Positions 18,501 to 27,000 of a stretch of 64,000 bases of DNA are shown piece after piece. Location of the stretch: positions 1,301,347 through 1,365,346 of the forward strand of contig NZ_KB900609.1 in the NCBI RefSeq assembly GCF_000379105.1. The letters run 5' to 3'. The notes below the pieces were generated by a model. The model ran no database searches and was not told the DNA's origin. It saw nothing but the letters and a program-made list of their open reading frames with translations. The position numbers were made by a program, and so were the translations under genes. Within the stretch, counting starts at the first letter, position 1; every line of letters starts with the position of its first letter. Source of the DNA: Methylobacterium sp. WSM2598 (GTDB lineage: Bacteria; Pseudomonadota; Alphaproteobacteria; Rhizobiales; Beijerinckiaceae).

Positions 18501-18697
18501 GTGACGAGTTGCTCGACCTCCTGGGGCGCCAAGCCCTCGGACTCGGTCATGATCGTGACGGTCGGCCGGTTGAGGTCCGGAAACACGTCGACCGGCAGCT
18601 TGGTGACGGTGAGGCCGCCGTAGATCACCAGCACGACGGCGAGCGCGAGGACGAGCAGGCGGTTCTGCAGCGAGGCGGAGACGAGGAAGGTGAACAT
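15566..18697 (-). CDS. Heavy-metal efflux RND permease (CzcA/CusA family)
   Basis: The inner-membrane proton-driven pump of a tripartite metal exporter, 1043 residues, which is full family length. Twelve helices and two large periplasmic loops are present. The N-terminus has LPVDVFPDLNRPTVTI and the GLAPQEVEQLVTFPIET signature. The proton-relay helix 4 reads GGLAIAIGELVDDAVVDVENI. This VDDAVVDVEN version differs both from the DFG-x3-DGA of Zn/Co/Cd pumps and from the GAMVDAA of Cu/Ag pumps, so the substrate is uncertain. It is downstream of the membrane-fusion protein by 13 bp. No outer-membrane factor gene is present in the window. Confidence 0.93.
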   Translation of the reverse strand: MFTFLVSASLQNRLLVLALAVVLVIYGGLTVTKLPVDVFPDLNRPTVTIMTESEGLAPQEVEQLVTFPIETQMNGLPGVSRVRSVSGVGLSVTYVEFDWGTDIYRNRQQVAERLAMVRPQLPDTVAPSIGPISSIMGQILMVAVTGDAVAPMQLREVADFTIRPRLLTVPGVAQVIPMGGEVRQFRVAPNPAALRALGVTYEQVERALAQFGSNAGGGFTDQNAREYLIRNIGRTTSLDDLRSLVVATNGTRPVFLRQVAEVSFAARTKRGDAGFMGRPAVIVSVEKQPGVDTVRLTETVQAALAELAPGLPKGVRAEQLIFRQSDFIETSIGNVEKVLLEAIAVVAVVLFAFLLNLRTTLISLTAIPVSILVTAIVFHQLGLSINTMTLGGLAIAIGELVDDAVVDVENIFRRLRENREQGNPRSVFDVVVSASQEVRSGIVYATMVIVLVFVPLFALSGIEGRLFAPLGQAYIVSILASLAVSITLTPVMAYYLLPGLKRLDEHESGLVRLLKRGNRALLRGAFGRQRLVMGLAATGVLAAAVAASFLPRAFLPPFNEGSFTVNMTFNPGISLAESNRVGLIAERLLMEMRDVRAVGRRTGRAELDEHAEGVHSSDLEIALKPGARPKTELVAEIRDRLAALPVSVNVGQPISHRLDHMLSGVRAEIALKIVGDDLDTLRRLAEELRGRMAGIPGIADLQVEKQVLIPQLEIRVDYGRAALYGVQPAAFVAQLSKLSNGSVVSRVVDGYRRFDVVMRLPDSMRTTQSLGDLLVETPSGWVPARQIADIRETDGPNQILRENARRRIAVFANTDGKTDMAAIVAGIRAQVAAANWPEGYAASLEGSFQAQAEASRTIGALSLLSLGLIYAILYSRYRSAVFTLIILGSIPLALIGSVAALWLSGQPLSVASMIGFITLTGIATRNGILKISHYLNLALHEGLAFGPDLVIRGSLERLTPVLMTALSAGVALVPLLTGADAPGKEILHPVAVTIFGGLISATLLDTVLTPVLFLRYGRKSLERLIAARDSNPTSGAGAPVEAF

Positions 18698-18710
18698 CGC
18701 GGGCCTGCCC

Positions 18711-20405
18711 TCAGCGAACCTGGTTGAGCAGTTCGGCGCCCTGCGTCACCACCCGCCGTCCGGCCGCGAGGCCCGAGAGAACCAGCACGCGCTCGGCGTC
18801 CAGGGGCTCGACGCGCACCTCGCGCGGCTCGAAGAGTTCGGGCTTGGTGTGCTCGTAGACGAGGCTCTGGCCGTTGGCGCCGCGCACCACGCTGGCCCGC
18901 GGCAGGGCCAAGCCCTCCTGCGGGGTCGAGATGCTGGCGAGCACGGTCACGAACTGCCCGGTGCGCAGGTCGCCGTTGCCCTCCGCCACGGCGAACTGGA
19001 CGGGCACGGCCTGGTTGCGATCCGCGAGGCCCGCGCCCCGATAGGCGAGGGCCAGGGTGCGGCCGTCGGCGAGGCGCGCGGAGGCGGTCTGGGCCGGGGA
19101 GAGCGCGTCGAAGCTCAGCGCCTCGACCCACAGGCGCAGCGGATCGACGATCAGGAAGACCTGGGCGCCCGGGCTCGCCATCTGGCCGGCCACGGCATTC
19201 GCCTCCGCGACCACGCCGTCGACCGGCGCGACCAGCGCCTCGGGCTGCTGGCGCACCCGGTCGAGCGCCGCCCGGCGGTCCTTCAGGCCGCGCAGCTCGT
19301 CCAGGGCCTCCTCCAGCTGCACCTGGGCGACGGCGCCGCTGACGGTGAGCCGCTGGTAGCGCTCGACGCGGCGCTGGACGATCGCGATCTGCTGGTCGAG
19401 TTCGCCCTGGCGCTGGCGCATGTCGGAGACGTCGATCTGCTGCAGCGGCGGCGTCACGGTGGCGAGGACGTCGTCCTTGCGCACCGGCGTGCCCAGCCGC
19501 GGGAAGCCGCCGGGGGGCGGCGCGAGGCGCCCGCCGACCGCCGACTGGACCACCCCGCTGGCATTCGGGTCCGGGATGACCCGGCCGGGCAGTTCGACGG
19601 TGCGCGGCAGGCGCGCCGTGGCGGTGATCGCGGTGCGGATCGACAGGATCCGCTGGGTCGGCTTGGGTACGAACACGCTGCCATCCGCCTGGCGCCGGGC
19701 GAGGTCGCGCCCGCCCGGCGCCGCGAGGGCGGCGCTCTCGTCGCCGTGGCCCTCGTGCGCGCGCGCGGCGCCGGGGGAGAGCAGGGCGGCGGCGCCCGCC
19801 AGCACCAGGATGGCCGGGATCGCCGGCCGGCGCCCGCGGATCAGCAGGACGGTGAGGCCGCCGAGCACGAAGCCCCCGCCGCCGATGAGCAGCGCGACCG
19901 GGTCGCGCTGGACGAGGTGCTGGCGCAGGTCGTGCGCCACGTCGAGGGCCGCGGCCCAGGCGGCCGCCCGGCTCGCCGCCTTGCCCGGCTCGGGGGCGGC
20001 CGGCGGGTGAACGTCCAGCGCCACCGGGAACACCTCGGAGGCCCCGTCGGCCTCGACGGTGAACACGACCTCGTACTCGCCCGGCGCCTCGCTCCAGGCG
20101 GCGTCGAGCCGGAAACTGCCGTCCGGCTGCGGGGCGGCGGTGGCCGGTCCGGCCGGGGTCTCGGCCTGGATGACGGCGTTCGTCACCGGCTCGTTCGTGG
20201 CCGCGCGGTCGAGATAGACCGCGAGGACGCCCTGCCGGGCGACCGCGACGAGCTCGAACCGCTCGGAGCTGGAATGGCCGCGCGGCGCCTGGGTGGCCGC
20301 CGCCGGGGGCTCGCTGCCGTGATCGTGGCCCTCGTGGGCCGGGGCGCCGCCGGCGCACAGGGCGAGGGCCGCGAGGCCGAGGGCCGCGGCAAACAGGGTA
20401 CGCAT
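18711..20405 (-). CDS. Metal-efflux membrane fusion protein with extra His-rich N-terminal domains
   Basis: The periplasmic adaptor of the RND pump. It is 564 residues, about 150 longer than a standard CzcB. A signal peptide is followed by a His motif HEGHDHG, then a small beta-sandwich domain (about residues 45-135), then a transmembrane segment near 170-210. A second His motif HEGHGDE follows, and finally the HlyD part (barrel, helical hairpin, lipoyl) from about residue 240. The two HExH-type motifs are probably metal-capture sites. First gene of the pump pair, with the pump 13 bp behind. Export of a divalent metal or copper is likely. Confidence 0.88.
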   Translation of the reverse strand: MRTLFAAALGLAALALCAGGAPAHEGHDHGSEPPAAATQAPRGHSSSERFELVAVARQGVLAVYLDRAATNEPVTNAVIQAETPAGPATAAPQPDGSFRLDAAWSEAPGEYEVVFTVEADGASEVFPVALDVHPPAAPEPGKAASRAAAWAAALDVAHDLRQHLVQRDPVALLIGGGGFVLGGLTVLLIRGRRPAIPAILVLAGAAALLSPGAARAHEGHGDESAALAAPGGRDLARRQADGSVFVPKPTQRILSIRTAITATARLPRTVELPGRVIPDPNASGVVQSAVGGRLAPPPGGFPRLGTPVRKDDVLATVTPPLQQIDVSDMRQRQGELDQQIAIVQRRVERYQRLTVSGAVAQVQLEEALDELRGLKDRRAALDRVRQQPEALVAPVDGVVAEANAVAGQMASPGAQVFLIVDPLRLWVEALSFDALSPAQTASARLADGRTLALAYRGAGLADRNQAVPVQFAVAEGNGDLRTGQFVTVLASISTPQEGLALPRASVVRGANGQSLVYEHTKPELFEPREVRVEPLDAERVLVLSGLAAGRRVVTQGAELLNQVR

Positions 20406-20486
20406 GGGAGGATCGGTCCTTCGTCGTGGAACTCGGGCCAGCCGCCGGCACGACGGCGTGGCGTCACGCGCCCGCGGGCGCGCCGG

Positions 20487-20870
20487 TCACGCGAGGGATC
20501 GGGGGGGACGGGGCAGGGCTTCCGACAGGGCGTCGGGACGGGGCCGCTCGCCGGGCGGCCTCAGCGGGCGGGCCGCGCGGGCGGCCCGGACCGGAACCCC
20601 GGCCGGGCTGGCCAGGGCGGCGCAGCAGGTGCTGCCGCAGCAGCAGACCGGGTGGGCCGTGCCGGCATCGGTGCTGCCGGCCTCGCCGTGATGGTCGCCG
20701 CCGAGGCGGATCGCGGCATCCCGGATCGCCGCCGCCGGCGCGGCGGACGCGGCCATGCGCGCGCCCTCGTGGCCATGCGCGGACCGGGCATGGGCGGCCG
20801 ACGACGCGAGGCCGGCCGCGATCAGCGCGATCGCCACCAAGACCTGCAGGAAGGACCGCACCCGGAGCAT
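20487..20870 (-). CDS. Small exported Cys/His protein upstream of metal efflux genes
   Basis: About 127 residues. It has a signal peptide (LRVRSFLQVLVAIALIAAGL, cleavage near AHA), then HGHEGARM, a GGDHHGEAG segment and a striking CCCGSTCC cluster, ending in a Pro/Arg-rich tail. It resembles small DUF2946-like proteins often found next to copper genes. Start at 20870 gives a clean signal peptide; an earlier non-ATG start would spoil it. It lies 81 bp upstream of the fusion protein on the same strand and may lead that operon. Metal sensing or binding is inferred from composition. Confidence 0.6.
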   Translation of the reverse strand: MLRVRSFLQVLVAIALIAAGLASSAAHARSAHGHEGARMAASAAPAAAIRDAAIRLGGDHHGEAGSTDAGTAHPVCCCGSTCCAALASPAGVPVRAARAARPLRPPGERPRPDALSEALPRPPRSLA

Positions 20871-20994
20871 GCCGAAATCGTAGCACGCCGGATGACGCTG
20901 GGACAAGACGGCCCGGCGCGACGCGGCGCCCGCGGCTCCTCCGCGCTCCCCGCCCGGGGATGCCCGCCCGGGCGCATCCGGCAGGGCCGCGGGA

Positions 20995-22275
20995 TCAGTC
21001 GCGGGCGGGGGCGGCCTCGCGGGCGGGGGACTCGCGGGCGGGGGACTCGCGGCCGGAGGACTCGGCGCCCTCGCGGCGGGCGGCGCGGCGGCGCATCCGC
21101 AGCACCGTCGAGCGCTCGCTCTTCTCCAGGATCAGGTCGTAATCGGGCAGCGGGCTCAGCTGCGCGTCCTGGACGATGTCCTCGACGGCTTGGCGGAACT
21201 TGTGCGGCGGCAGCTTCGAGCCGGAGCGCTTGTGCAGCTCGGGCAGGGAGTAGCGGGCCTCGGTCTCGCCCGCCGCCTTGCGCGCCAGCCGGTAGATGAA
21301 CTTCGCGATCGGCCGGTTGATCAGGAAGTAGTCGGCGTTGAGGGTGAGGATCGTCGGCTTGCCGTCCGGCTTGACGATGCCCTCGTAGACCCAGTTCGGG
21401 ATCTCGATCTCGATCTGGTCGATCCGGTCCTGGACGGTGCGGCTCACCACCTTGTAGCGGCCGATGAGCGGGAAGGACTGGGTCTCGCGGCGCTTGCCGC
21501 CATGCAGGTTGGTGATCTTGACGCGGGTGGCCTGAAGCCGGTCGAGCGCGCGTTCGAGGTCGATGTACTGCTTGCCGCCGAGGTCGCGGCGGCAGAATTT
21601 CAGGATCTCGGCGGCGGCCGGGCGGTAGACCCGGCCCGGCAGGCTCGGGCGGCGGCCCTTCGCCTCCTCGATCCGGTAGACCCGCACCGCCTCGGCGAGG
21701 TGCGAGATCATGTTGATGACGATGTCGTAATCGTAGGCGGTGGCGAGCCCGACCTCGGCGCCGCCCTCGATCGTGATGATGGCGTCCTTGAGCTCGTAGC
21801 GGATGATGCCCTCGCCCGCGGTCTTCGACAGGGCGAAGGGCGCGACGTCCATCAGGTTCATGTCGTCCTTGATGGGGGCGTCGAACACCGCCGGCACCCA
21901 GAACATCAGCTGGGCGTCGGTGTCGGGGGGCGGCCGGGTGATCCGCCGCGCCTCCGGGCCGGCGGTCTTGCGGGGGCTCGGCAGCTCGTGCTCGATGACC
22001 TTCTGCACCTCGTCGGCGCGGATCGCCTCGGCCATCCGGTCGAGGGCGTGGCGCATGCCCTCGTCCTCGATCTCCTCCCGCTTCAGGTCCGCGAAGGAGC
22101 GGCGCATGTAGAAGCGCCGCAGGCGCGACAGCGCGTCCTTGGACAGCGGCACGTGCTCCTCGCCGCGCACCTTCATGACGCGCTCGGCCACGTCCTGCAG
22201 GTAGGCGTTCTTCTCGTGGAGCGAGAGCGCCGCGAAATCCTCGCGGCTCTTCAGGTGAAGGCGGACCCTGGCCAT
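20995..22275 (-). CDS. Replication initiator protein A (RPA family)
   Basis: A 426-residue protein matching the RPA plasmid-initiator family found in Methylobacterium and other alphaproteobacteria. Landmarks are the central DAQLMFWVPAVFDAPIKDDMNLMD, YDIVINMISHLAEA, the winged-helix region GGKRRETQSFPLIGRYK, RYSLPELHKRSGS, and LPDYDLILEKS near the C-terminus. The N-terminus holds a basic helical segment, and the tail has short repeats of the type ESPAR. It should bind iterons to start replication. Two iteron clusters occur at 2.5-2.7 and 14.5-14.7 kb, but none is directly beside the gene. No parAB partner is visible. The surrounding genes are metabolic, so this may be an integrated or relict replicon function. 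Confidence 0.85.
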   Translation of the reverse strand: MARVRLHLKSREDFAALSLHEKNAYLQDVAERVMKVRGEEHVPLSKDALSRLRRFYMRRSFADLKREEIEDEGMRHALDRMAEAIRADEVQKVIEHELPSPRKTAGPEARRITRPPPDTDAQLMFWVPAVFDAPIKDDMNLMDVAPFALSKTAGEGIIRYELKDAIITIEGGAEVGLATAYDYDIVINMISHLAEAVRVYRIEEAKGRRPSLPGRVYRPAAAEILKFCRRDLGGKQYIDLERALDRLQATRVKITNLHGGKRRETQSFPLIGRYKVVSRTVQDRIDQIEIEIPNWVYEGIVKPDGKPTILTLNADYFLINRPIAKFIYRLARKAAGETEARYSLPELHKRSGSKLPPHKFRQAVEDIVQDAQLSPLPDYDLILEKSERSTVLRMRRRAARREGAESSGRESPARESPAREAAPARD

Positions 22276-22342
22276 GCCGGGAGCCTACTCCGCCCGGCCT
22301 TACCAGGCACTGCACGATCCACAGAAAACTGCGCCTTCGGGG

Positions 22343-23134
22343 TCAGGCGCGGTAGGACGGCTCCTCCGCGTCGAGCTGGCGGCGCAGGCTCGCGAGGTGC
22401 AGGCGCGCCGATTCCGGGTCGCCCTCGCGCATCTGGCGCGCCGCCGCCGCGGCGACCACCGGATCGACCGGGCGCACGGGCCGCCCGGTGGCGAGGGCGA
22501 GGCACTGCACCTCGCAGGCGCGCTCCAGGTAATAGAGGTCGTCGAAGGCCTCCGCGATGCTGGGCCCGAGCACCATGACGCCGTGATGCCTCATGAACAG
22601 GATGTCGGCGCCGCCCACCGAGGCGGCGATGCGGTCGCCCTCGCGGGCGTCGAGGGCGAGCCCGTTATAGTCCCGGTCGACCGCGACGCGGCCGTAGAAC
22701 TTGAGGGCGGTCTGGCCGGCGAAGAGGAGCGGCTCGCCCTCCGTCATGCTGAGCGCCGTCGCGTAGGGCATGTGGGTGTGGAAGGCGGCCCGCGCCCGTG
22801 GCAGCGCCCGGTGCAGGCGGGCGTGGATGTAGAAGGCGGTGGCTTCCGGCCGGCCGTCCCCGGCGATCACGTTCCCGTCGAAGTCGCAGACGAGGAGGTG
22901 CGAGGCCGTCAGCTCGCGGAAGGCGTAGCCGTAGGGATTGACCAGGAAGAGGTCGTCGTGGCCGGGCACCAGCGCCGAGAAATGGTTGCAGATCCCCTCC
23001 TCGAAGCCGTAGCGGGCCGCCATCCGGAAGCAGGCGGCGAGGTCCCGGCGCGCCTCCCGCACCGCTTCGGCGTCGAGATCCGGCCCGTTCGTCCCGCCGC
23101 GGGCCGTTCCGGAATGCGTGAAGGCGTGGGCCAT
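22343..23134 (-). CDS. Class II aldolase/adducin family protein
   Basis: A cytoplasmic metal-dependent aldolase-fold enzyme of 263 residues. The Zn-binding pair is AAFHTHMPYATAL and the distal His is in MRHHGVMVLG. GICNHFSALVPGHDDLFLVNPYG is the substrate/phosphate region typical of the group. Members act on sugar phosphates or related hydroxy acids, and many remain uncharacterised. The substrate cannot be told here because no pathway genes adjoin. It runs in the same direction as the RPA gene, 67 bp upstream of it. Confidence 0.85.
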   Translation of the reverse strand: MAHAFTHSGTARGGTNGPDLDAEAVREARRDLAACFRMAARYGFEEGICNHFSALVPGHDDLFLVNPYGYAFRELTASHLLVCDFDGNVIAGDGRPEATAFYIHARLHRALPRARAAFHTHMPYATALSMTEGEPLLFAGQTALKFYGRVAVDRDYNGLALDAREGDRIAASVGGADILFMRHHGVMVLGPSIAEAFDDLYYLERACEVQCLALATGRPVRPVDPVVAAAAARQMREGDPESARLHLASLRRQLDAEEPSYRA

Positions 23135-23296
23135 GGCGTCCTCCCCTGCTGGCGCGCGCCGCGCGCTGCTGGTGCGCCGCGCGCGGCCCCGCCGTCATGG
23201 CCGATCGGGGGCACCGCGTACAGGCGCCGGGGCGTCATCATCCGGCCGCGGTTCGGGCGCTATCGGCGCGGTTCCGGTCATGATCCGAGAGGTCAG

Positions 23297-23818
23297 ATGC
23301 TGATCCGCACCGTCGCGCTCCTCGCATTCCTCGCCGTCCCCGCCCTCGCGCAGCAGGATTACGCCCGCCCCGACCTGGTCCGAGGCCTGTGCCAGAAGGA
23401 TGGCTGCGACGAATTCAGCGTCGTCAAGGCCGAGCCGGTGACGCGCAGCGCCGAGGGCGTGCTCAACCGGACGCGGGTCAAGACCTTCCACGCGAGCGCC
23501 CAGGGCCGCAGCGAGGGGCCGGAGGAGAACGGCTACGTCTTCTGCTCGCCGACCCGGCCCGCCATCCTCTCCGAGCAGGACGGCCGCACCGTCGCGCTGA
23601 TGATCGCGCCCTTCGCGGGCGCGGATTCCCGCGAGACGGTGCGGCGGAACGCGAATTTCGTCGCCCTCTACTTCTCGATCTGCCACGGGACCGAGGCCGG
23701 CAAGGCGGCGGTGCGGGACCTGCGCGGCACGGCGCAATCCCTCGGCTACAGGGTCGAGGCGCCGCAATCGCGCTTCGTCCAGCTCAAGCGCGCCGAGGAC
23801 ATTCTGCGCCGCGACTGA
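23297..23818 (+). CDS. Exported protein of unknown function
   Basis: A 173-residue protein with a short signal peptide (MLIRTVALLAFLAVPALAQQ). The mature part has four Cys residues (GLCQKDGC, YVFCSP and SICHGT), suggesting two disulfides in the periplasm. The region DYARPDLVRGLCQKDGCDEF resembles widespread alphaproteobacterial hypothetical proteins. An AGAGG ribosome site precedes the ATG. The stop is followed immediately by a palindromic repeat. No function is assigned. Confidence 0.7.
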   Translation: MLIRTVALLAFLAVPALAQQDYARPDLVRGLCQKDGCDEFSVVKAEPVTRSAEGVLNRTRVKTFHASAQGRSEGPEENGYVFCSPTRPAILSEQDGRTVALMIAPFAGADSRETVRRNANFVALYFSICHGTEAGKAAVRDLRGTAQSLGYRVEAPQSRFVQLKRAEDILRRD

Positions 23819-23950
23819 TCCGGGATCCGCTTGATCGACGCGGATCCCGGATCACGAGCCCGCGCGGCGCCTGAGCGCGGCGCCTGAGCGAAGCCGACAT
23901 CCGCATGGCCGAAATCGGAGATGGCGAAGCCATCAACCGGATGTCGGATG
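23819..23950 (+). repeat. Dispersed two-hairpin palindromic repeat, copy 1
   Basis: The first hairpin is CCGGGATCCGC/GCGGATCCCGG (23820-23850) with a 9-base loop. It starts right after the stop codon and can serve as a terminator. A GCGCGGCGCCTGAGCGAAG linker follows. The second hairpin is CCGACATCCG/CGGATGTCGG (23894-23947), with an inner GATGGC-GAA-GCCATC stem. Related copies lie at about 32.05, 46.22 and 58.16 kb. Confidence 0.8.
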
Positions 23951-24095
23951 ACGCGCCGCCCGGCGCACCGGTTGCGGCGCGATCCTCCAGCTCGGCCGCC
24001 CCGTCCCCCACTCTTACGCCGAAAGACCTATGCCGCCTCCGGCTGCCGGATCGGCTCGTCCCTGTGCTAACCAAGATCAGACGGGGGCCGAGAGG

Positions 24096-27000
24096 GTGAG
24101 CACGACAGTCGCGTCATTGTCCGGAGACCGCGTGGCGGGGCGGCGGCCACGGCCCTTGTCTTACTCCATCGTGGCCCTGACGCTCGTGCTGCTGATCCCG
24201 AGCGTCGCGATCTCGGGCCTGCTGGCATGGCGCTGGGTCGCGGCCGAGCAGCAGCGCCTGGAGAGCGCCACGGTCGCGATCAACGCCTACGCGGTCGCGC
24301 AGGTCGACCGCTTCCTGTCCGGGCAGATCGCGATGCTGCAGGCGCTGGCGACCTCGCCCGCCCTCGACACCGGCGACCTCGCGCGCTTCGATGCGCAGGC
24401 GCGCGAACTCGTGACCCTGCAGGGCGTCAACATCATCCTGCGCGGCCGCGACGGCCAGCAGCTGATCAACACGCGCCTGCCCTACGGCACGGCGCTGCCG
24501 AACCTGCTGCGCGACATCGACCGGAACGTGCTCGAATCGGGCAAGCCCACCGTCTCGGACCTGTTCGTCGGGGCGGTCTCCGGCGAGCCCATGATCCGCG
24601 TCGGCGTCCCGGTGACCCGCGGCGGGCGGATCGCCTACCTGCTGAGCGCGAGCTACAGCGCCGCGCTGTTCGGCCAGCTCCTCGCCGATGCGGGCGTCGC
24701 CGCCCCGTATTCCGGCTCGATCACGGACCGCACCGGCACCATCATCGGGCGGTCGGTCGACAGCGCCAACGCCACCGGCAGGCCGCTCCCGGGCTTCGCC
24801 GCCGTGAAGGGCCAGCGGGGCACGTGGTCGGGGCGCAACCTGCTCGGGGTTCCGGTCTTCGCCACCTACCAGCGCTCCGGCGTGGCGGGCTGGCTCGTCA
24901 GCATCGGCATCGAGCGCTCGGCCCTCCAGGAGCCGCTCACCGATTCGCTCTCCGTGCTGGTCCCGATCATCGCGGCGCTGATGTTCGTCGCCCTCGTCGC
25001 CTCGGCCATGGTGGGCCGGCGCATCGTGGCGGCCCAGCATCGCCTGGCGGAGGCGGCGCGGGCCCTCGGGTCCGGGGAGGCGATCCCCGTCCCGCGCTCC
25101 TCCTTCAGCGAGGTCGACGAGGTCGGCGCGGCCCTCGCCGTCGCCTCCGCGCGCCTGCGCGACCAGGCGGATGCCCTGCGCGCCATCAACCGCGACCTCG
25201 AACAGATGGTGGAGCGCCGCACCCGGGAGGTGGCCGCCCAGCAGGCTCTGCTCAGCACCACCCTCGACGCCATGGACCAGGGCCTCGTCATGATCGACGG
25301 CCGCGGCACCGTCGCGGTGGCCAACCGGCGCGCGGCGGAACTCCTCGGCCTCGCCTCCGACGCGCTGGTGGGCGCGCCGCACGCCCGCGTGCCGGACCTC
25401 CTGCGGGCCGCCTGGAGCGAGGCGGAGCCGGGCGGGGCGCATGCCGGCCCGGCGCCCCTCGCGGAGCGCACCCTCCCGGACGGCAGGGTGCTGGAGATCC
25501 GCAGCACCTGGCTCCCCGAGGGCGGCGTGGTCTGCACCTGCACGGACGTGACCGCCCGGCGCAGCGCCGAGGCCGCCCTGCACGAGAAGACCGCCCTCCT
25601 CGACGCCACCCTGGCGCATATGGACCAGGGCGTGCTGGTGATCGACCAGGACGGCATCGTCCAGCTGTGCAACGAGCGCGCCCTGGCGCTCCTCGACCTC
25701 CCGGCGGCCTTCGCCACCGAGAAGCCGAGCTTCGCGGCCCTGGTCGCCTACCAGCAGCGCACCGGCGAGTTCAGCGGGGCCACCGAGGATCACGACCCCT
25801 GGCTCAAGCTCAAGGGGGACCTGCTCGGCGCCCCGAAGGTCTACGAGCGCTCCCGCCCGAACGGGACGGTGATCGAGGTGCGCACCGTGCGCCTCGCCTC
25901 GGGCGGCGCCATCCGCACCTTCTCGGACGTCACCGCCCACCGGCAGCGCGAGCGCGCCATCGGCCTCAGCGAGGCGCGCTACCGCGCCCTCGCCGAGGCC
26001 CTGCCGCAGCTCGTCTGGACGGTGCGGCCCGACACCCGCGAGGCCCTCTACCGCAACGCCCAGTTCGACCGCTATTACGGACCGATCTCGAACGCCGTCG
26101 CCGACCGGCTCGCCCACAACCACCCGGCCGACAGCGCCCGCATGGCCGAGGCCTGGGCGCGGGCCGAGCGGGCGAGCGAGCCCCTCACGGTCGAGGGCCG
26201 CCTGCGCCGCCACGACGGCGTCTACCGCTGGCACCGGCTGGTGATGGTGCCGCTCCTGACCCAGGGCGTCATCACCGAGTGGCTCGGCACCGCCCTCGAC
26301 ATCGACGACATCATCACGGCCCAGGAGCAGGTCCGCCAGTCCAAGGACCTGCTGCAGCTCGCCCAGACGGCGGCCGGCGCCGGCGTCTGGGAATGGGACA
26401 TGCAGGCGGGCCTCGTGCTGCTGTCGCGCGTCAGCGCCCGCCGCTACGGGCTGGAGGTGGACGCGGCCGACGCGGTCGTCACGCTCACCTCGCAGGAATG
26501 GACCCGGCTCCTCCATCCCGAGGATGCCGGGAGGGTCTGGGAGGCCGTGCACGAGGCGGTCGCGACCCGGCAGAACTACGCGGTGACCTTCCGGCCCGCC
26601 GCGCGCGGCGGCGGCGGCGCGGTCGAGTGCTGGATCGAGGGCCACGGGCGGATCATGCGCAACGGCAGCGGCGCCCCGGTCCGGATCGTCGGCCTCGACT
26701 TCGACGTCACCCCGCGCATGCGGGCCGAGCGGGCCCTGAAACAGGCGACGCGGCTCGCCGAGCAGGCGCGCGAGGAGGCGGAGGCGGCCAGCACCGCCAA
26801 GTCCGAGTTCCTCGCCATGATGAGCCACGAGATCCGCACGCCCCTGCACGGCATCCTGGGCTACGCGGACCTGCTCACCGAGTGCGGGCTCCTCGCGGCC
26901 GAGCAGCAGCGGCAGGTCGAGCACATCCGCACGGCCGGGCGGGCGCTGCTCGCGGTGGTGAACGACGTCCTCGACTTCTCGGCCATCGAGGCGGGCCGGG

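Noticed and set aside
15734..18727. Nearly 1000-codon plus-strand frame opposite the RND pump
   Set aside because: Antisense shadow of a full-length, well-conserved pump gene.
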